A stretch of DNA of 64,000 bases from Argopecten irradians (GCF_041381155.1 NC_091134.1:40445338-40509337); one strand, 5' to 3'. Shown: positions 15,001 to 25,084, numbered from the stretch's first letter. The notes: a model not told the origin generated them from the sequence alone. Numbers and translations are program-made.

Positions 15001-18000
15001 TATTTTGTATGACCTGACTGTTTATAAATATGGGATATTCAAGTTGTGTATATAGCAAACTGTTATGGTTCTTATCAAAGTCTGGCTAACACTCACCAGC
15101 ATGTATTTATGGAGCTTTCAGAACGATAACTAGTGCCCTAAACATTTTATTTACCTTTTGGTTACCTGAGCATACACCTGTCGAAACCAGGTAAGATGGC
15201 CATCAAGGTAAGAAGTTCAAGGCTGCAGGTGATTTTGTCTTACTGAGTTCAGGTGTGTATTGGTGAATATTTCTTATTACAGGTAGATATATAGGTATAG
15301 ATACATAAACATATACTAGTTAGTATTCTTAATAGGTTGTTCCTTTACAGGTAAGTTTGTTCTAATGCCTACCTGTAATTAAAACTTGTTACGTAACTCA
15401 TGTTTACGTCATCAACTACAATTCGGATATTCTGTATTTTGAATTATTACTCTAGCGTGATTCTTAGTCTTCAGTAAGAATTTTGTCTAAAATTAGTTCC
15501 TGCAGGAATCCACATAAACATGAAATGAAGATAATGATGTGTTACTAAAATTAACCAGTTGATGACGTTCATTTGAGAATTTTTATTGATATGCTGGAAT
15601 GATGTATGGTTTTGTTGTAAGCTGAGGTAATTAAGTCGTTATTGATGTGCCTTTATGTTTCATGTATCAATGCATTTCGTACAAAAGTGGAAAATTATAA
15701 GAGTTTATCGTGACCCTAATCCCACATACTAAATAGGTTCTAATATTTCCTCTCCTTATAGCTGTAGGAGTATACTTTTATATTATGAAGGTTTATCCTG
15801 GCTCTTTTAACAGTTACGAAAATACTTTATTCAAGCAATATTGCAGAAATTTGAAGCAGAATTTTAGAATATTTTCATTACTTGTAATATGGTATGAATT
15901 TTTTTTAAACGAAAACTCGGTCATATCTACTGTTCACTATAGCTGTAACGTTACCAACATGTTTTTATCACTTTTGAATGGAAACGGATGTTGTTTACTT
16001 GTTGTTATATTGGCTATATTCATGTCCAAAAAAAAAGTTACAGAAGCTGTTACGGAGTTTTGCACCGAGACAAACTCCCTTCCATAATGATGTAAAAAAC
16101 ATTACTAGTAGACCAAAAGTTTGATGTAGGAGCGTTATTGTGCCTTTTCAAAGAGATAGTAGGATGAGATCCACTGTGATAAGATTTATAGACTTGGAAA
16201 ACCTTGGCATTAGATGTAGGATTTCGTTATCAGACACCAATTTCAGGTTAAGTAACCTGTACATCTGTACCTTCTATATTCACAGAAATACGAGTCTATA
16301 GAAGTTTGCCAGAAGAGTGTGTTCCAGCTAGACCTACAGAAGAACGAATGTGATACAGAGTTTGGGTTCGCTGTGGAGGCCGAGTTAGCGGAAGACATAG
16401 AGCGTGACGACGAGCTCCGATTATACGTCAGCAACATCCTGCAGGCAGGCATCGCTCATCGTACAGGTAGGCTGCTTTTCTTCTATAAATTTCATTTTAC
16501 CTGCATGTGCATACAAAGTTTCTCTCATTGATTGAACAGGCTGTGTATGTGGCAAAGTGGTTAAAGTGTCTAGTATTTTACTTCTGTCCAGCCTCCACCT
16601 ATTGGTCACAAATTTCATGAAGCTGTTGGCAAGCACTGCAGATCAACTGCAAGTCTTACATGAGAAAGAGACATACCGTTTTCAACACAATAAGCACCCA
16701 GGGCAGTTTAAAAAATGAAGGGGTGCTTAAGTACTGAAGGTCCAGATTTGGGCTAATCTTTCCCAAATAATTGTCATTAGAAAAACCTACAAAGTTGTCA
16801 TAATGTTGTTCTGTATTTAAGTCAAGGTACGTGAAATTGAAGCCTAAAAAAGTGGAGGGATGCTTATTGGGTCAAACATGGTAGTATAGTTTTAGACTGT
16901 TTTCTATTGCAATATGAATGGTTTGATCAAACAATTGTACCACAAACACATATTCTAACTTTTTCAATTTTATCGTTAAAGCCAGTCACATCCTTATTAA
17001 GCAAGGTAATATCAAAGTGTTGGTCTTTAAATCTTACAGGAATTATCAATTTAGCTGCTTTAGTTAATTAGTCTTCATTAGAACAAGGGTCTGTACTTGT
17101 GTAAACAGCTCTTACAGCACTATGCCAAGGTCCTATACATCCCTTTAATCTGCATGACCTTTTATCTAAAAATGAACTTTAAAAGGCTTTCAAATTCATT
17201 TAGTATACAGATGAGAATTTTGGGAATCGGCCTTTCAGATATCTAATCACATTACTGAGAACTGTTTTCACTCGGACAGAAAAAATCTTGCTTTGTCTTG
17301 AAATGTTTGAATTTGACATGATTTAATTTGTGGCAGACTTCTTTGGAATAATACACTTATCTCGACCGCTTGTATGCTCCTCAGTTTGACTTTGATAGTG
17401 TATGAGCTTTATTTGACATGTTCTTTCATGTTGGATGTCCATTAGACAATCACCATGACTACTACAGGGACAGCTGAGTTCAGAAAAGTTTCTCTGTCTC
17501 ATCTTTATGTAAACTCATGTCATTTGATAGAGAGCTACTGTTTCATCTGTAAACACACACATTTTCCATCAGATAGATTAAGATGAATTGAAATTTTAAT
17601 ACTATATAAAGCATAAATTTCTCTTATGCAAAAAATTAATTATGGATAATACAATTACAAAAACAACACAAAATGAGTTGATTTTCAGCATTAATGAAAA
17701 CACTACTTCTAAATATCTTCAACAGAATTATTTTTTTTATACATTGAATAAGGTGTTCTGACATATTATCGCTATCATTCCACATCTGGGTCCGGTGACT
17801 GAGTGGTTAAGGTGTTCTGACATATATTACCATTAGCTCTCCACCTCTGAGTTTTGACTTTAAATTCCACTCAGGGTAGATTTCAGGTATTGACTACAGG
17901 TTGATGGTTTTTCTCTGATTACTCCTTACATTATGTAATAAACCTATACTGTGTACAGAGCATTGACACCCTAACCATTATTTTTACAGGTCTCGTAATT

Positions 18001-21000
18001 GGTGATGAAATACTGGTCATCAATGGCAAAATTGTGTCGGAGCTGGACATGGTATATATAGAGGCCATGTTACACGAGTCTATGTCCCTGTGTCTGACCG
18101 TGCGGTCACTCCGTACTCAGCCACCCCCTACCTCCATCGCCGTGGACCCTGCGGACATCAACCAGATGGTATGTCCCCCACCACCCAGTCAGTCACGCAT
18201 CAGCGAGAAAAGTCTGGGAAAACTAACCGTACCAGCTCCCGTAGGTAAGGAAATGATTAGTAAAAGTAAGGTTTGTGAGTGAATTAAATTGTGCTCAAGG
18301 TACTCCAATGAGATGGAGTGCCAATTTATCACTGGGAAAATGATTTAAATTCAGAGCAGCTAGAAATTTGAGTTCATCGTTGCAAGAGTAACTACATTTA
18401 GTACGTTCTCTAGAATTACATAATCAGATAGAATTCTTTGTATGTGCCTTTGTGTTTTTATACTTTAGTTGTAAATCAACTCAAGGAATATAAAGGAAAA
18501 ATATGAAAACAGACTCCGAGAATATGTAGTCATTGGAAAGTATTACTAATGTTTCGATGCATTGTTTCAGCCAACGGTGATCACAAAAATACAACATCAC
18601 CAAAGCACGAATCAATGCCAAACTTGTCACCTACCCAGATTGATGCACTTTTAGAGGTGAGTTTATTTTCAGGTTTTGATCTTCATGGTTGACGAATCAT
18701 TATACTTCTCAAGAAAGCCATGGTTGAAACATATATGAATGAATCATGGATTGATTTTATTATTCGAGGGGAATGTCAAAAGAAAATTTGAAAACCAATC
18801 AAAAAGGATATCTATGTAAATAGCTTTCAAATGTCCAAGTTCATAGCAGATGTAACAAATTTTTTGTTGTGTTCACTCCAGAGTGCCGACCAGGTGACCG
18901 CCATCTGTCGGACGGGAAGTGATAGCACTATGGCTAACAATATGGACGGCTCCCAAAACTACAAACCTTTGTCTGAGTCCCAAAAACTCCGTAAGGTCAT
19001 TATGGAGCTTATAGAGACAGAGCGAGCGTATGTCAAGGTAAGCTGTACAGGAGACAAACATGATAATAATAAATGATGGAGTCAGAAAGCCATAGGACAA
19101 ATCTCTATTTCCTGTCTGGGAAGAGAAATCTAAAACTACTGGATATCATTTCCTTTTCTTGTCAAACTTCTGTGTGTAGAATGTATTGAAGATAAAAATA
19201 GACGTTCTATCTTAATGAAAAACGATAATTGGCATATGGAATATACAATACCTGTAATATCCAGGAAACAAGAAGTGTACTCTAATGTCAATGAAGAAAA
19301 TCTGACGTCTATCAAAATGTGTTTTGAGGGAGGTAACTCTTGTTAAAATTGTCAGTCCTTGAGAAGACTTTACAAATTAATCATTTAATGAAGAAACCCA
19401 TACATGATGTCCCTTACAACATCTAACCCTTTCCAAATCGATCTAGGGTAGTTCAAATGTAAAATAACATTGCCTTCCAAAGTATTTCAAGGGAGGTAAT
19501 CTTTGTTCAAACCCTAATTATAACCCACAGGACCTGAATTTCCTGACGGAGCGATATCTGGAGCCACTCAAACAGGAAACATGCCTGACCTCTAACGAAA
19601 TTGACCAGCTGTTCGGGAACATCCAGGAGATTGTGATCTTCCAGCGACAGTTTCTCAAAAGTCTTGAAGAAGCTATGCAGCTAGAAGATGAGTTCTTCAC
19701 CACAGAGGATCCAAAGAATTATCGGGTAATTGTCTCCCTTGGTCTATTTTAAAACTAAATACCAGGGTACTGATCATTTTACAACTATTTCATATTGATT
19801 TTGGTCATTATTCAACAAAGATATATAAATTCAAATAGATGGACATAGTGAAAATCATCAAACCATTATTTCAGGTTTCATCACAATCAAATCCTGGTTT
19901 TGAGGTTATCATTATGTTGCAATATTTCTTAAATAAAACTAGACATATTTGATAAATGCTTACATATGAATCAGTAACATGTTCATACATAATAAAAACA
20001 AAAAAAGATTATTGGCTTTTGAACTGCAATTGGTTTGAAGTAAAAGAATATAACTAAAGAGCTAGAACATCATCAAAAGCTTTAAAATTTTACTTTTCTT
20101 TCAACAATATTCTTGATTTCTTTGCATTGGCCTTGATATCTGGCCTTGACCTATAGTATAATCTATATATAACTGACCTTGACCTTGCTCCCTATTCCCT
20201 TTGCCATACAAGGACCTTGAACTACGGGTAGGTGGTGGTCACAATCACTTGTTGTAATGGTAGAGCTCTTCTCTTTACCTCCCTAGTAGGTAGATTGGTG
20301 TTCTGTTCTCCTCCCCCTGCTGTTCTTTGTATGTTTATACCCAAAAGTGTCTTCTATATGTAACCTTGATATTTCATTTTTCAATTCTTTATTTTAGATG
20401 TGTATTTGTGTATATTTCTATCGTATATCAATTTCATTCCATATTCTTCTGTGTGCTTTCCTTCCATCCTCTCTAGCCACTTTATATTTTCATATATATA
20501 TATTGATGTTATATCTTTCTCAATATTATATTTTGAAATATTTTATCATATTTATGCAATTTTCCTATTCTGCAACACAATATAACAAGTAAGATTAATA
20601 AGAATTTTCCAGTATTCATTGATGCACACTGGCTTTATTTTTGGATAACACATGTATATCCATGCATCCTTAGAGATATATTAAACATGCACTGTTTACT
20701 GTATATCCCACTTTCCACAGTTCGTAGTAGTTTATCTGTTAATGCTGACCTTGGTTTTATGAACTTTATTTATGTTGTTTGACAGAGAGTTTTATTCTCC
20801 CTCGGAGGATCTTTCCTGTTCTACGCCAATCACTTCAAAGTCTATAGTTCATTTTGTGCAAGTCACACCAGATCTCAAAAAATTCTTAATCCAGGTATGT
20901 AGAGTAAACCCTTCCTCAACAAACACCTTTATATAATGACCACCTGCTTATTAAGATCACTGTCTTTGGATCCCAAATGACTTATTATAATTTGGCCTGA

Positions 21001-24000
21001 GTATGAAAACCACTTGGCGAGATCATTTTATCCTTTGTTTGTGGCTGGTCTTTATAGTATATGAAAATTACACTTAATTATTAGGCAAACAAAATTGTAA
21101 ACAAAGTATCCACGCTGCTGTAGTATCTTCACATAAGACATGTACTTCTTGCTTGATTTGAAAATAAAAAAAGAGTATGTTTCTCCTGAAGAGTTCAGAT
21201 TAATTGCTATATCCCATAATACATTTTACATCAGTTTTGGTTCTTCTTACACTCATCTAATTATATAATAATAAACTACCAGTAGATACATTTTCTAGTT
21301 TCGTAAACATACCCATATTGGTCCTGCAATGTAGAGTCATGATTGGAATATCTATACTTACCTACAGATGCCAATGATGCGCTGAGAAAGTTCCTCCACG
21401 TACGGAATCCTCAACAGCAACATGCGTCGACACTGGAGTCGTACCTGATCAAACCCATACAGCGAATTCTACGGTATCCTCTACTCCTACAGCAACTCTG
21501 TCACCTCACAGATGCTGACACGGACGAACATTATCATCTGTCGGGTAGGTCACTGCCTCTTTGGGGTAGGAATTAGCCTAGTCAAAATTATTGTTAAAAG
21601 TCAAAGACCTAGAGACATTGCATTATTGCTGGTTTGTCTTGTTCGAGTTTAACAGCATGGTTGTATCACCTACATCCAATGTACAGTGGACTGTTTTTCA
21701 GTTACAGTAGTGTTGATCTAAAAGGTCAAATAAATACAATATTATTTCAATGCTACATTTTTGTCTGTGCCTGTTTTGAACCCTGTTGTGAGATATACTG
21801 ATGGAACATACACTATAATATCCAAATCATCCAAAGATAATTATAGTGCTATACAAACCGTTGTGTTTTGTAGAGGCCCTGAAGGGGATGGAGGCTGTAG
21901 CAGAACATATCAATGAAATGCAGAAAATTTACGAGGAATATGGTGCTGTGTTCGATGAGCTGTCCCGCATGTTCAGAGATCTATACCCTCATAAAAAGGT
22001 ACACAAAACAAGGTCTTTTTCATTTTATTTTCTGATATAAACTTGCTTAGATATAATCAGCACCCATTACATGGTCACCCATATATGATGAGCAGTGCAA
22101 AAAAAACAAGTCCTTTTGATCTTAAACCATTGCATAGAGGTAATAAATGTGATTTCATTTGATTTTGAATTTTTTATTCAAATATACCAAATATATATGT
22201 TTACTCTAGAACAATAAATTTTCTGTTTTCTGATCTATAATGTCCAGATATTCTTAACACAGTGATTAAATCAAATTTTGAGAAATTTCGAATTGAGCAA
22301 AACTTAAATAAAATATCTTTAATGATTAAAATATGTTCCATCAATATGGATGAATTTATTTTTAATTATGGTTGATCTGGATCAATATTTAGGTACATGA
22401 AACACAACAATTTATATTAACATAAAAGGTTATTCAAGAAATGGTGCCATATATTGGATTCATTTTTCTCTTAAGGATATGGACTGTTTCTAGAAGGTAA
22501 TAATCAAGGGCAATTATTCTAACGTTTCAGGCCGTAGAACTTAGTGTCGGGGAGCTGCAGATGTATGGGACGGTGGAATGGTGCAATATCTGTGATAGTC
22601 TGGGCAAGATTAAGAAAGGCCTCGATCTGGAAAATATCATCTTTGTCTTCAAATCTGCTGTTGTGTTCCTGTGTCGAGAGAAAGTCAAGAAAAAGAAGGC
22701 AAAGGTAATTGTAAATGTTAAATTATCCTAAAGGTTTGATTAAAGACAGGTTGGGCAGGTGCCAGGTGATTTTTCTCGGGGTACTCTGGCTTTCCTCCAC
22801 CCCCTTAACCTCTCATGACCATGTCTGTTAATAGAATGTAAAACAAAACTATCAAAGATTGGCTTTTTTTCATCAATCAACAAAGAGGAAAGGTAGAGAT
22901 TGAGTTTTACAAACACTTTTGATGTAAACATGTTCTGCCTTTCCAACAAGTCGTGAATCTATCTTTCTTCAAATATGATATTTATTTAACCATGCATGTT
23001 ACTACCACTGACAAATTATCTGATGACTCATCTCTGTATGTTATCTCTTCCTTAAAATAAACAAAATCATCTGCACATAAATAGATCCCATAAATGGATA
23101 CTGTACAGTGTGGTATCAATACATCAAGTATTCTTTTCTCTGCCTCACTGGTCTTTATAACATCTTTCTATATCAGAGTAACTTCCCTTGAGGATAGGTA
23201 TCCATTGTGACGTCATTATTTTGTGAGTGAAATTCACATTGTTTTCTCTGAAAAGTATGGAGTTACACTTGCAAACGAATCAATACTTATCTGCAAGGGC
23301 AGATAACTCTGTTATATATAAATTTAGTAGATAAGAGCAAAATTTCACTTTTTTCTCCTAGAACCAGGCCAACAAAGGAACGCCTGAGACACACGAGTGT
23401 GTGGAGAGATTCCGGACACTCATCCCCGTAACAGAGGTCCAAGTACAGGGTGGAAAGGTCAGCGATATGGACAAGCACTATTGGTGGGAGCTTGTCCACT
23501 CGCGGTCAGACAAAGAGGGGCGGCCTGAGAGAGTGTACCAGTTCTGTAACAGGTTTGTTCCTAACATATACTAACTTCCCCTTCAGTAGTGGATAGAAAT
23601 TTTGCCTGTAATACTTTATCTTGATATTGAAAATGAAGCACATATATTGAGGGTTGGTTGTTTTGTATTATTATGATTTTTCTTTTTAGGACATTTACTC
23701 AAAATAAATATTTCAAATTTCCTTAAAATCGAAGCATAATTCTATAGATTTACTAGAATGATGACAATGAACTTGTATTAATTGAAATTTTCAAAGAAAA
23801 TATCTAAATGATGCCTATGATATCTATTATAAGTCTCAAAACTGCTCAAATCTCTTCACTTAATTATGTGAAAATCCATTTTTCCTGATTTTTCACCCTA
23901 ATATCATAGACAAAAATGTAGTAGATTAAGTCTTAAAATGTTTCTTACTACATTAGTGCATGTTTAGATATAATCATATTCAATGTCCAGCTTAACATGG

Positions 24001-24721
24001 AGTACGTTTCTTCCTCCCCAGTTCGACGGAGGCTAAATCTGATTTTATGAAGATAATTCGTCAAACAATACGGGAGAGTGTACGGAAGATGACACTGCCA
24101 CAAGGAGGCAATGGAAAGACCAGCAAGAATTACATTCCATATGGGGGCAAACGTCTAGAGGGGCTGGTCGGGACCAATGTCCGCACACTACGCAAAAAAC
24201 AGTCCAACAAGATCTTGGATGGTGAGAGACATTCTATGGAGTTGGATGGGAAAGTGAATTTACTAGAAGGTGATTCTTTTAGGACTCGCAGTAAGACAGT
24301 AGGCGATTTAAATGTTGACGATTTGGACGATGAATCTCAGACTGAGACTTACGTAGCCTGTTCTGAACCACAAATCTCGGCTGACTCCAAGAGTTCTTGT
24401 TCGTCTAATTCTAATCTCAGCACATCTAGTCGTAACAGTGGCTCAGCCAAACTGACCTTCGCCAGTGCTAACCCAGTCACTCACTCGTCCAGCAGTATCA
24501 ACTGTGACGATGGTGGTTCCCCCGTGTGGAAACCAAGGCATGAAACTATTTATGGATCTAAATTGTCTCCCCCTAGTTCGTCTGTTAGCAGTAAGGTGAA
24601 AAGTAACAGCAAGCATATACAAAGTGACAAAGCTTCATCAGATATTGTATTTAAAAGTGAAACAAACACTGTGGTCCTCAAACAGACATCTTTCAGTGGG
24701 TTCAAAGACACTGAGTGCTGA
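1..24721 (+). CDS. TIAM: TIAM/still-life family Rac guanine nucleotide exchange factor, 3' part (16 exons joined)
   Basis: This is a RacGEF of the TIAM1/TIAM2/Drosophila still-life family, which loads GTP on Rac at the membrane to drive actin remodelling, junctions and synapse growth. Joining 1-93, 227-409, 5374-5597, 6448-6583, 12703-12870, 16286-16466, 17990-18244, 18571-18656, 18882-19037, 19531-19725, 20786-20894, 21368-21544, 21874-21998, 22531-22704, 23362-23552 and 24022-24721 gives 3,153 nt, an exact multiple of three, ending in TGA. All introns are GT-AG with matching phase. Window residues: coiled coil and Ex part of PHCCEx about 1-165; Ras-binding domain about 208-268; PDZ about 269-370; DH about 473-696; PH about 700-835; Ser-rich tail to 1050. 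Diagnostic matches to the family include [41 protein letters not shown] and YGGKRL. The N-terminal region and first PH domain are missing because the window starts inside the gene. Exon boundaries are my reading, not transcript-supported. Confidence 0.95.
227..409 (+). CDS. TIAM: TIAM exon b (coiled coil)
   Basis: The acceptor is TGACAG at 221-226 and the donor GTAAGA at 410. Its 61 in-frame codons encode [38 protein letters not shown], the second helix of the coiled coil. In known TIAM structures this packs on the PH domain to bind CD44, Par3 and JIP. Phase is 0 at both ends, so the ATG at 236 is an internal Met, not a start. Confidence 0.93.
410..5373 (+). other. TIAM intron holding a 39-bp minisatellite
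   Basis: This is a GT-AG intron of about 5 kb. Its main feature is the 39-bp array at 2828-3500. A stretch at 2370-2540 is A/purine-rich on the + strand and gives spurious reading frames on the other strand. An AGGCAGATAACTCTG motif sits near 1687. No exon-like sequence was seen elsewhere. Confidence 0.8.
2828..3500. repeat. 39-bp minisatellite, about 16-17 copies
   Basis: The unit is AGTGTCCTTGTTGGTCAGTA followed by TTGCAGTACCATATGTCCA (39 bp). Copies are nearly identical. One has GACC in place of GTCC near 3134, and one carries a 6-bp GGGGGC insertion near 3340. Because 39 is a multiple of three, most frames on both strands stay open ([13 protein letters not shown], 13 residues per unit), which creates false long reading frames. 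It lies inside a TIAM intron. Confidence 0.97.
5374..5597 (+). CDS. TIAM: TIAM exon c (Ex subdomain of PHCCEx)
   Basis: The acceptor TTATTTAG precedes 5374 and the donor GTAAGT is at 5598. It encodes [20 protein letters not shown] and then [11 protein letters not shown], the conserved basic 'Ex' extension. A Lys/Gly/Ser-rich stretch ([16 protein letters not shown]) follows that differs from vertebrate TIAM. The exon ends in phase 2. Confidence 0.92.
5598..6447 (+). other. TIAM intron with a dispersed repeat fragment
   Basis: Positions 6145-6180 read CCTGTCTATAAAGACCACC, a motif repeated at about 20.9, 48.95 and 61.35 kb in the window. It is therefore part of a dispersed repeat. No coding signal seen in the rest. 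Confidence 0.6.
6448..6583 (+). CDS. TIAM: TIAM exon d (linker before RBD)
   Basis: The acceptor CGTTTTAG precedes 6448 and the donor GTATGT is at 6584. The first base completes Asp from the previous exon. It encodes an acidic linker ([16 protein letters not shown]) and ends in IALPNNQ. LPNNQ is shared with vertebrate TIAM1 just before the Ras-binding domain, which fixes the join to the exon at 12703. Confidence 0.9.
7311..8806. repeat. 24-bp minisatellite, about 60 copies
   Basis: The unit is GTGTATGTACCTGTGTATGG plus TCAG or CCAG (24 bp). Early units are 38 bp, with an extra CTATCTGTGAATGG segment. Copies vary mainly at TCAG/CCAG/CAAG and ACCTG/ATCTG. A multiple-of-three period keeps several frames open (VYVPVYGQ per unit on +). 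The absence of splice or start context, and the open frames on both strands, argue against coding. Confidence 0.97.
11220..11660. repeat. Degenerate repeat of about 32 bp in TIAM intron
   Basis: Diverged copies of TGTTGTTTGTGAATGAACTT followed by TTCCATTACCCC recur from about 11220, clearest between 11449 and 11600. Spacing varies and copies carry indels, so this looks like an old decaying minisatellite. Confidence 0.7.
12703..12870 (+). CDS. TIAM: TIAM exon e (Ras-binding domain)
   Basis: The acceptor is GTTTTCCAG and the donor GTAAGT at 12871. Its 56 codons in phase 0 encode [28 protein letters not shown] and [13 protein letters not shown]. This is the ubiquitin-like RBD that in TIAM proteins binds activated Ras. 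The ATG at 12685 lies in the intron and is not a start. Confidence 0.9.
12871..16285 (+). other. TIAM intron with 21-bp minisatellite
   Basis: This intron of about 3.4 kb carries the 21-bp array at 14204-14900. Elsewhere it is AT-rich; the reading frame at 15785-16087 has no supporting motif or splice context. Confidence 0.8.
14204..14900. repeat. 21-bp minisatellite, about 33 copies
   Basis: The unit is ACATATGACATRGTTTGTAG plus G (21 bp). Common variants are TGG/TAG and GACATAATT, and one copy near 14476 lacks a G. The array ends abruptly at GGACAGGGAAG. The unit contains the palindrome CATATG. The multiple-of-three period leaves frames open on both strands (for example MSYKLCH per unit on -), which are spurious. 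Confidence 0.97.
16286..16466 (+). CDS. TIAM: TIAM exon f (PDZ, first part)
   Basis: The acceptor TATTCACAG precedes 16286 and the donor GTAGGC is at 16467. It encodes [46 protein letters not shown]. The strand pattern FGFAVEA and LYVSNI..AGIA is the PDZ core. The usual GLGF carboxylate loop appears here as EFGF. Ends in phase 1 inside the Gly codon. Confidence 0.92.
16545..16620 (+). mobile_element. Possible degenerate SINE head
   Basis: GTGGCAAAGTGGTTAAAGTG resembles an RNA polymerase III A box with the AGTGGTTAA core seen in the SINE at 17788. A CAGCCTCCACC stretch follows, as in that element. The B box is not clear, so this call is weak. Confidence 0.35.
17750..17926 (+). mobile_element. 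tRNA-derived molluscan-type SINE, decayed, with duplicated head
   Basis: From 17788 the sequence GGTCCGGTGACTGAGTGGTT has the A-box form of tRNA-derived SINEs. It is followed by CTCTCCACCTCTGAG, a worn B-box region near 17850, and then GGTTGATGGTTTTTCTCTGA with TTACTCC. That order matches V-SINE-type elements described in bivalves. AAGGTGTTCTGACATAT appears just upstream (from about 17750) and again inside, so part of the head is duplicated in tandem. Family name is from memory and should be verified. Confidence 0.7.
17990..18244 (+). CDS. TIAM: TIAM exon g (PDZ, second part, and linker)
   Basis: The acceptor is TTTTTACAG. It encodes [33 protein letters not shown], the end of the PDZ fold, then a Pro-rich linker ([14 protein letters not shown]). 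Two donors overlap: GTAGGT at 18241 and GTAAGG at 18245. Only the second keeps the next exon open (the first would bring in a TAG), so the end is 18244. Confidence 0.9.
18571..18656 (+). CDS. TIAM: TIAM exon h (linker PDZ-DH)
   Basis: The acceptor GTTTCAG precedes 18571 and the donor GTGAGT is at 18657. Read in phase 1 it encodes [19 protein letters not shown] and then [10 protein letters not shown]. This is a short linker with no known domain and is poorly conserved in the family. Confidence 0.82.
18882..19037 (+). CDS. TIAM: TIAM exon i (start of DH domain)
   Basis: The acceptor CACTCCAG precedes 18882 and the donor GTAAGC is at 19038. It encodes [13 protein letters not shown], then [20 protein letters not shown] and YVK, the first helix (CR1) of the DH domain. 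The Glu of the ETER/ETE core contacts switch I of Rac in DH domains. Confidence 0.94.
19531..19725 (+). CDS. TIAM: TIAM exon j (DH)
   Basis: The acceptor is AACCCACAG and the donor GTAATT at 19726. It encodes [17 protein letters not shown], then [20 protein letters not shown], helices of the DH bundle. The following DPKNYR replaces a longer acidic loop in vertebrate TIAM1. Confidence 0.95.
19726..20785 (+). other. TIAM intron, nothing coding seen
   Basis: The two overlapping reading frames near 20398-20592 are AT/pyrimidine-rich (Ile/Phe/Tyr/Ser) and have no motif. I see no gene in this intron. Confidence 0.6.
20786..20894 (+). CDS. TIAM: TIAM exon k (DH)
   Basis: The acceptor is TTTGACAG and the donor GTATGT at 20895. 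It encodes [20 protein letters not shown] and then SSFCASH, strongly conserved in TIAM DH domains. Ends in phase 1. Confidence 0.95.
20895..21367 (+). other. TIAM intron with dispersed repeat remnants
   Basis: Around 20920-21060 are remnants of the CTATAAAGACCAC-type dispersed repeat (TATATAATGACCACCTGCTT, GGTCTTTATAGTATATG). No coding signal. Confidence 0.5.
21368..21544 (+). CDS. TIAM: TIAM exon l (DH, CR3)
   Basis: The acceptor is CCTACAG and the donor GTAGGT at 21545. It encodes [20 protein letters not shown] then [20 protein letters not shown], the most conserved DH helix (CR3), whose Lys and Asn/Arg residues contact Rac switch II. Ends in phase 1. Confidence 0.96.
21545..21873 (+). other. 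TIAM intron, nothing notable
   Basis: No repeat or coding signal recognised in this 329-bp intron. Confidence 0.6.
21874..21998 (+). CDS. TIAM: TIAM exon m (end of DH)
   Basis: The acceptor is TTTTGTAG and the donor GTACAC at 21999. It encodes [20 protein letters not shown] then [10 protein letters not shown], the last DH helix. HINEMQKI is identical to vertebrate TIAM. Confidence 0.95.
21999..22530 (+). other. TIAM intron, AT-rich
   Basis: I see no gene or array. A TCAAGGGCAATTATT stretch just before the acceptor resembles the dispersed AGGGAGGTAACT-type motif. Confidence 0.5.
22531..22704 (+). CDS. TIAM: TIAM exon n (C-terminal PH, first part)
   Basis: The acceptor is ACGTTTCAG and the donor GTAATT at 22705. 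It encodes [20 protein letters not shown] then [20 protein letters not shown] and KKAK. The alternating beta-strand pattern and the FVFKSAVV strand are those of the catalytic-side PH domain. Confidence 0.94.
22705..23361 (+). other. TIAM intron with SINE tail
   Basis: The intron holds a SINE tail remnant at 22746-22815 and an AAGGGCAGATAACTCTG motif at about 23295. A perfect TGACGTCA occurs at about 23209. No exon. Confidence 0.6.
22746..22815 (+). mobile_element. SINE tail fragment
   Basis: GGTGATTTTTCTCGGGGTAC followed by TCTGGCTTTCCTCCACC is the conserved 3' domain found in bivalve tRNA-derived SINEs. It is a better-preserved version of the tail at about 17910. No A or B box precedes it, so it is a 5'-truncated copy. 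Confidence 0.7.
23362..23552 (+). CDS. TIAM: TIAM exon o (C-terminal PH, second part)
   Basis: The acceptor is TTCTCCTAG and the donor GTTTGT at 23553. It encodes [20 protein letters not shown] then [20 protein letters not shown] and [18 protein letters not shown] and [10 protein letters not shown] are the late PH strands. Ends in phase 2. Confidence 0.95.
23553..24021 (+). other. Last TIAM intron, nothing notable
   Basis: AT-rich. I see no repeat or exon. Confidence 0.6.
24022..24721 (+). CDS. TIAM: TIAM last coding exon (PH C-terminal helix and Ser-rich tail)
   Basis: The acceptor is CCTCCCCAG. It opens with [20 protein letters not shown], the PH C-terminal helix, and reaches [13 protein letters not shown], a TIAM signature just after the PH domain. 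About 190 residues of Ser/Thr/Asn-rich tail follow ([18 protein letters not shown]), probably disordered and a likely phosphorylation region. It ends in KDTEC and TGA. Vertebrate TIAM1 ends in a short NTEI tail; the shared TE near the end may be chance. Confidence 0.93.
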
Positions 24722-25084
24722 CACGAATTGTCAGTGTAACTCTTCTAAGAGCTCAAAGAGAGTTAAATTCTTTAATTGTTAGTTCAGATACCCTACCACA
24801 AATATTAGTATCTTTTAATAAACGTTTGTATGTTTTAAGTGTAATACCAGTGAAATCATCTTATATACAAGGATTCAGATGTGCATTTATAGTTAGTGTG
24901 CAATGCTCAAGATGCTGTATTTATACAAGATGTCAGATTTTATTCTTTAGATGCGCTGAATCTGTAATTATATCAATTATTCTGTAAAATGGATACATAT
25001 AAGGTGACTGCTGTTGTCATATCACATGTATCCATATAAGCCTTCAAGTGATAGACTAAGTGTGTTGTTAGACTAAGTCTAATC

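Larger units (their letters stand above)
16467..17989 (+). other. TIAM intron with SINE-like pieces
   Basis: The intron holds a decayed tRNA-type SINE with a partial duplicated head at 17750-17926 and a possible older SINE head near 16545-16620. No exon signal was seen between them. Confidence 0.7.

Noticed and set aside
14156..15058. MSYKLCH/TYDIVCR repeat frames
   Set aside because: Artefact of the 21-bp minisatellite, open on both strands.
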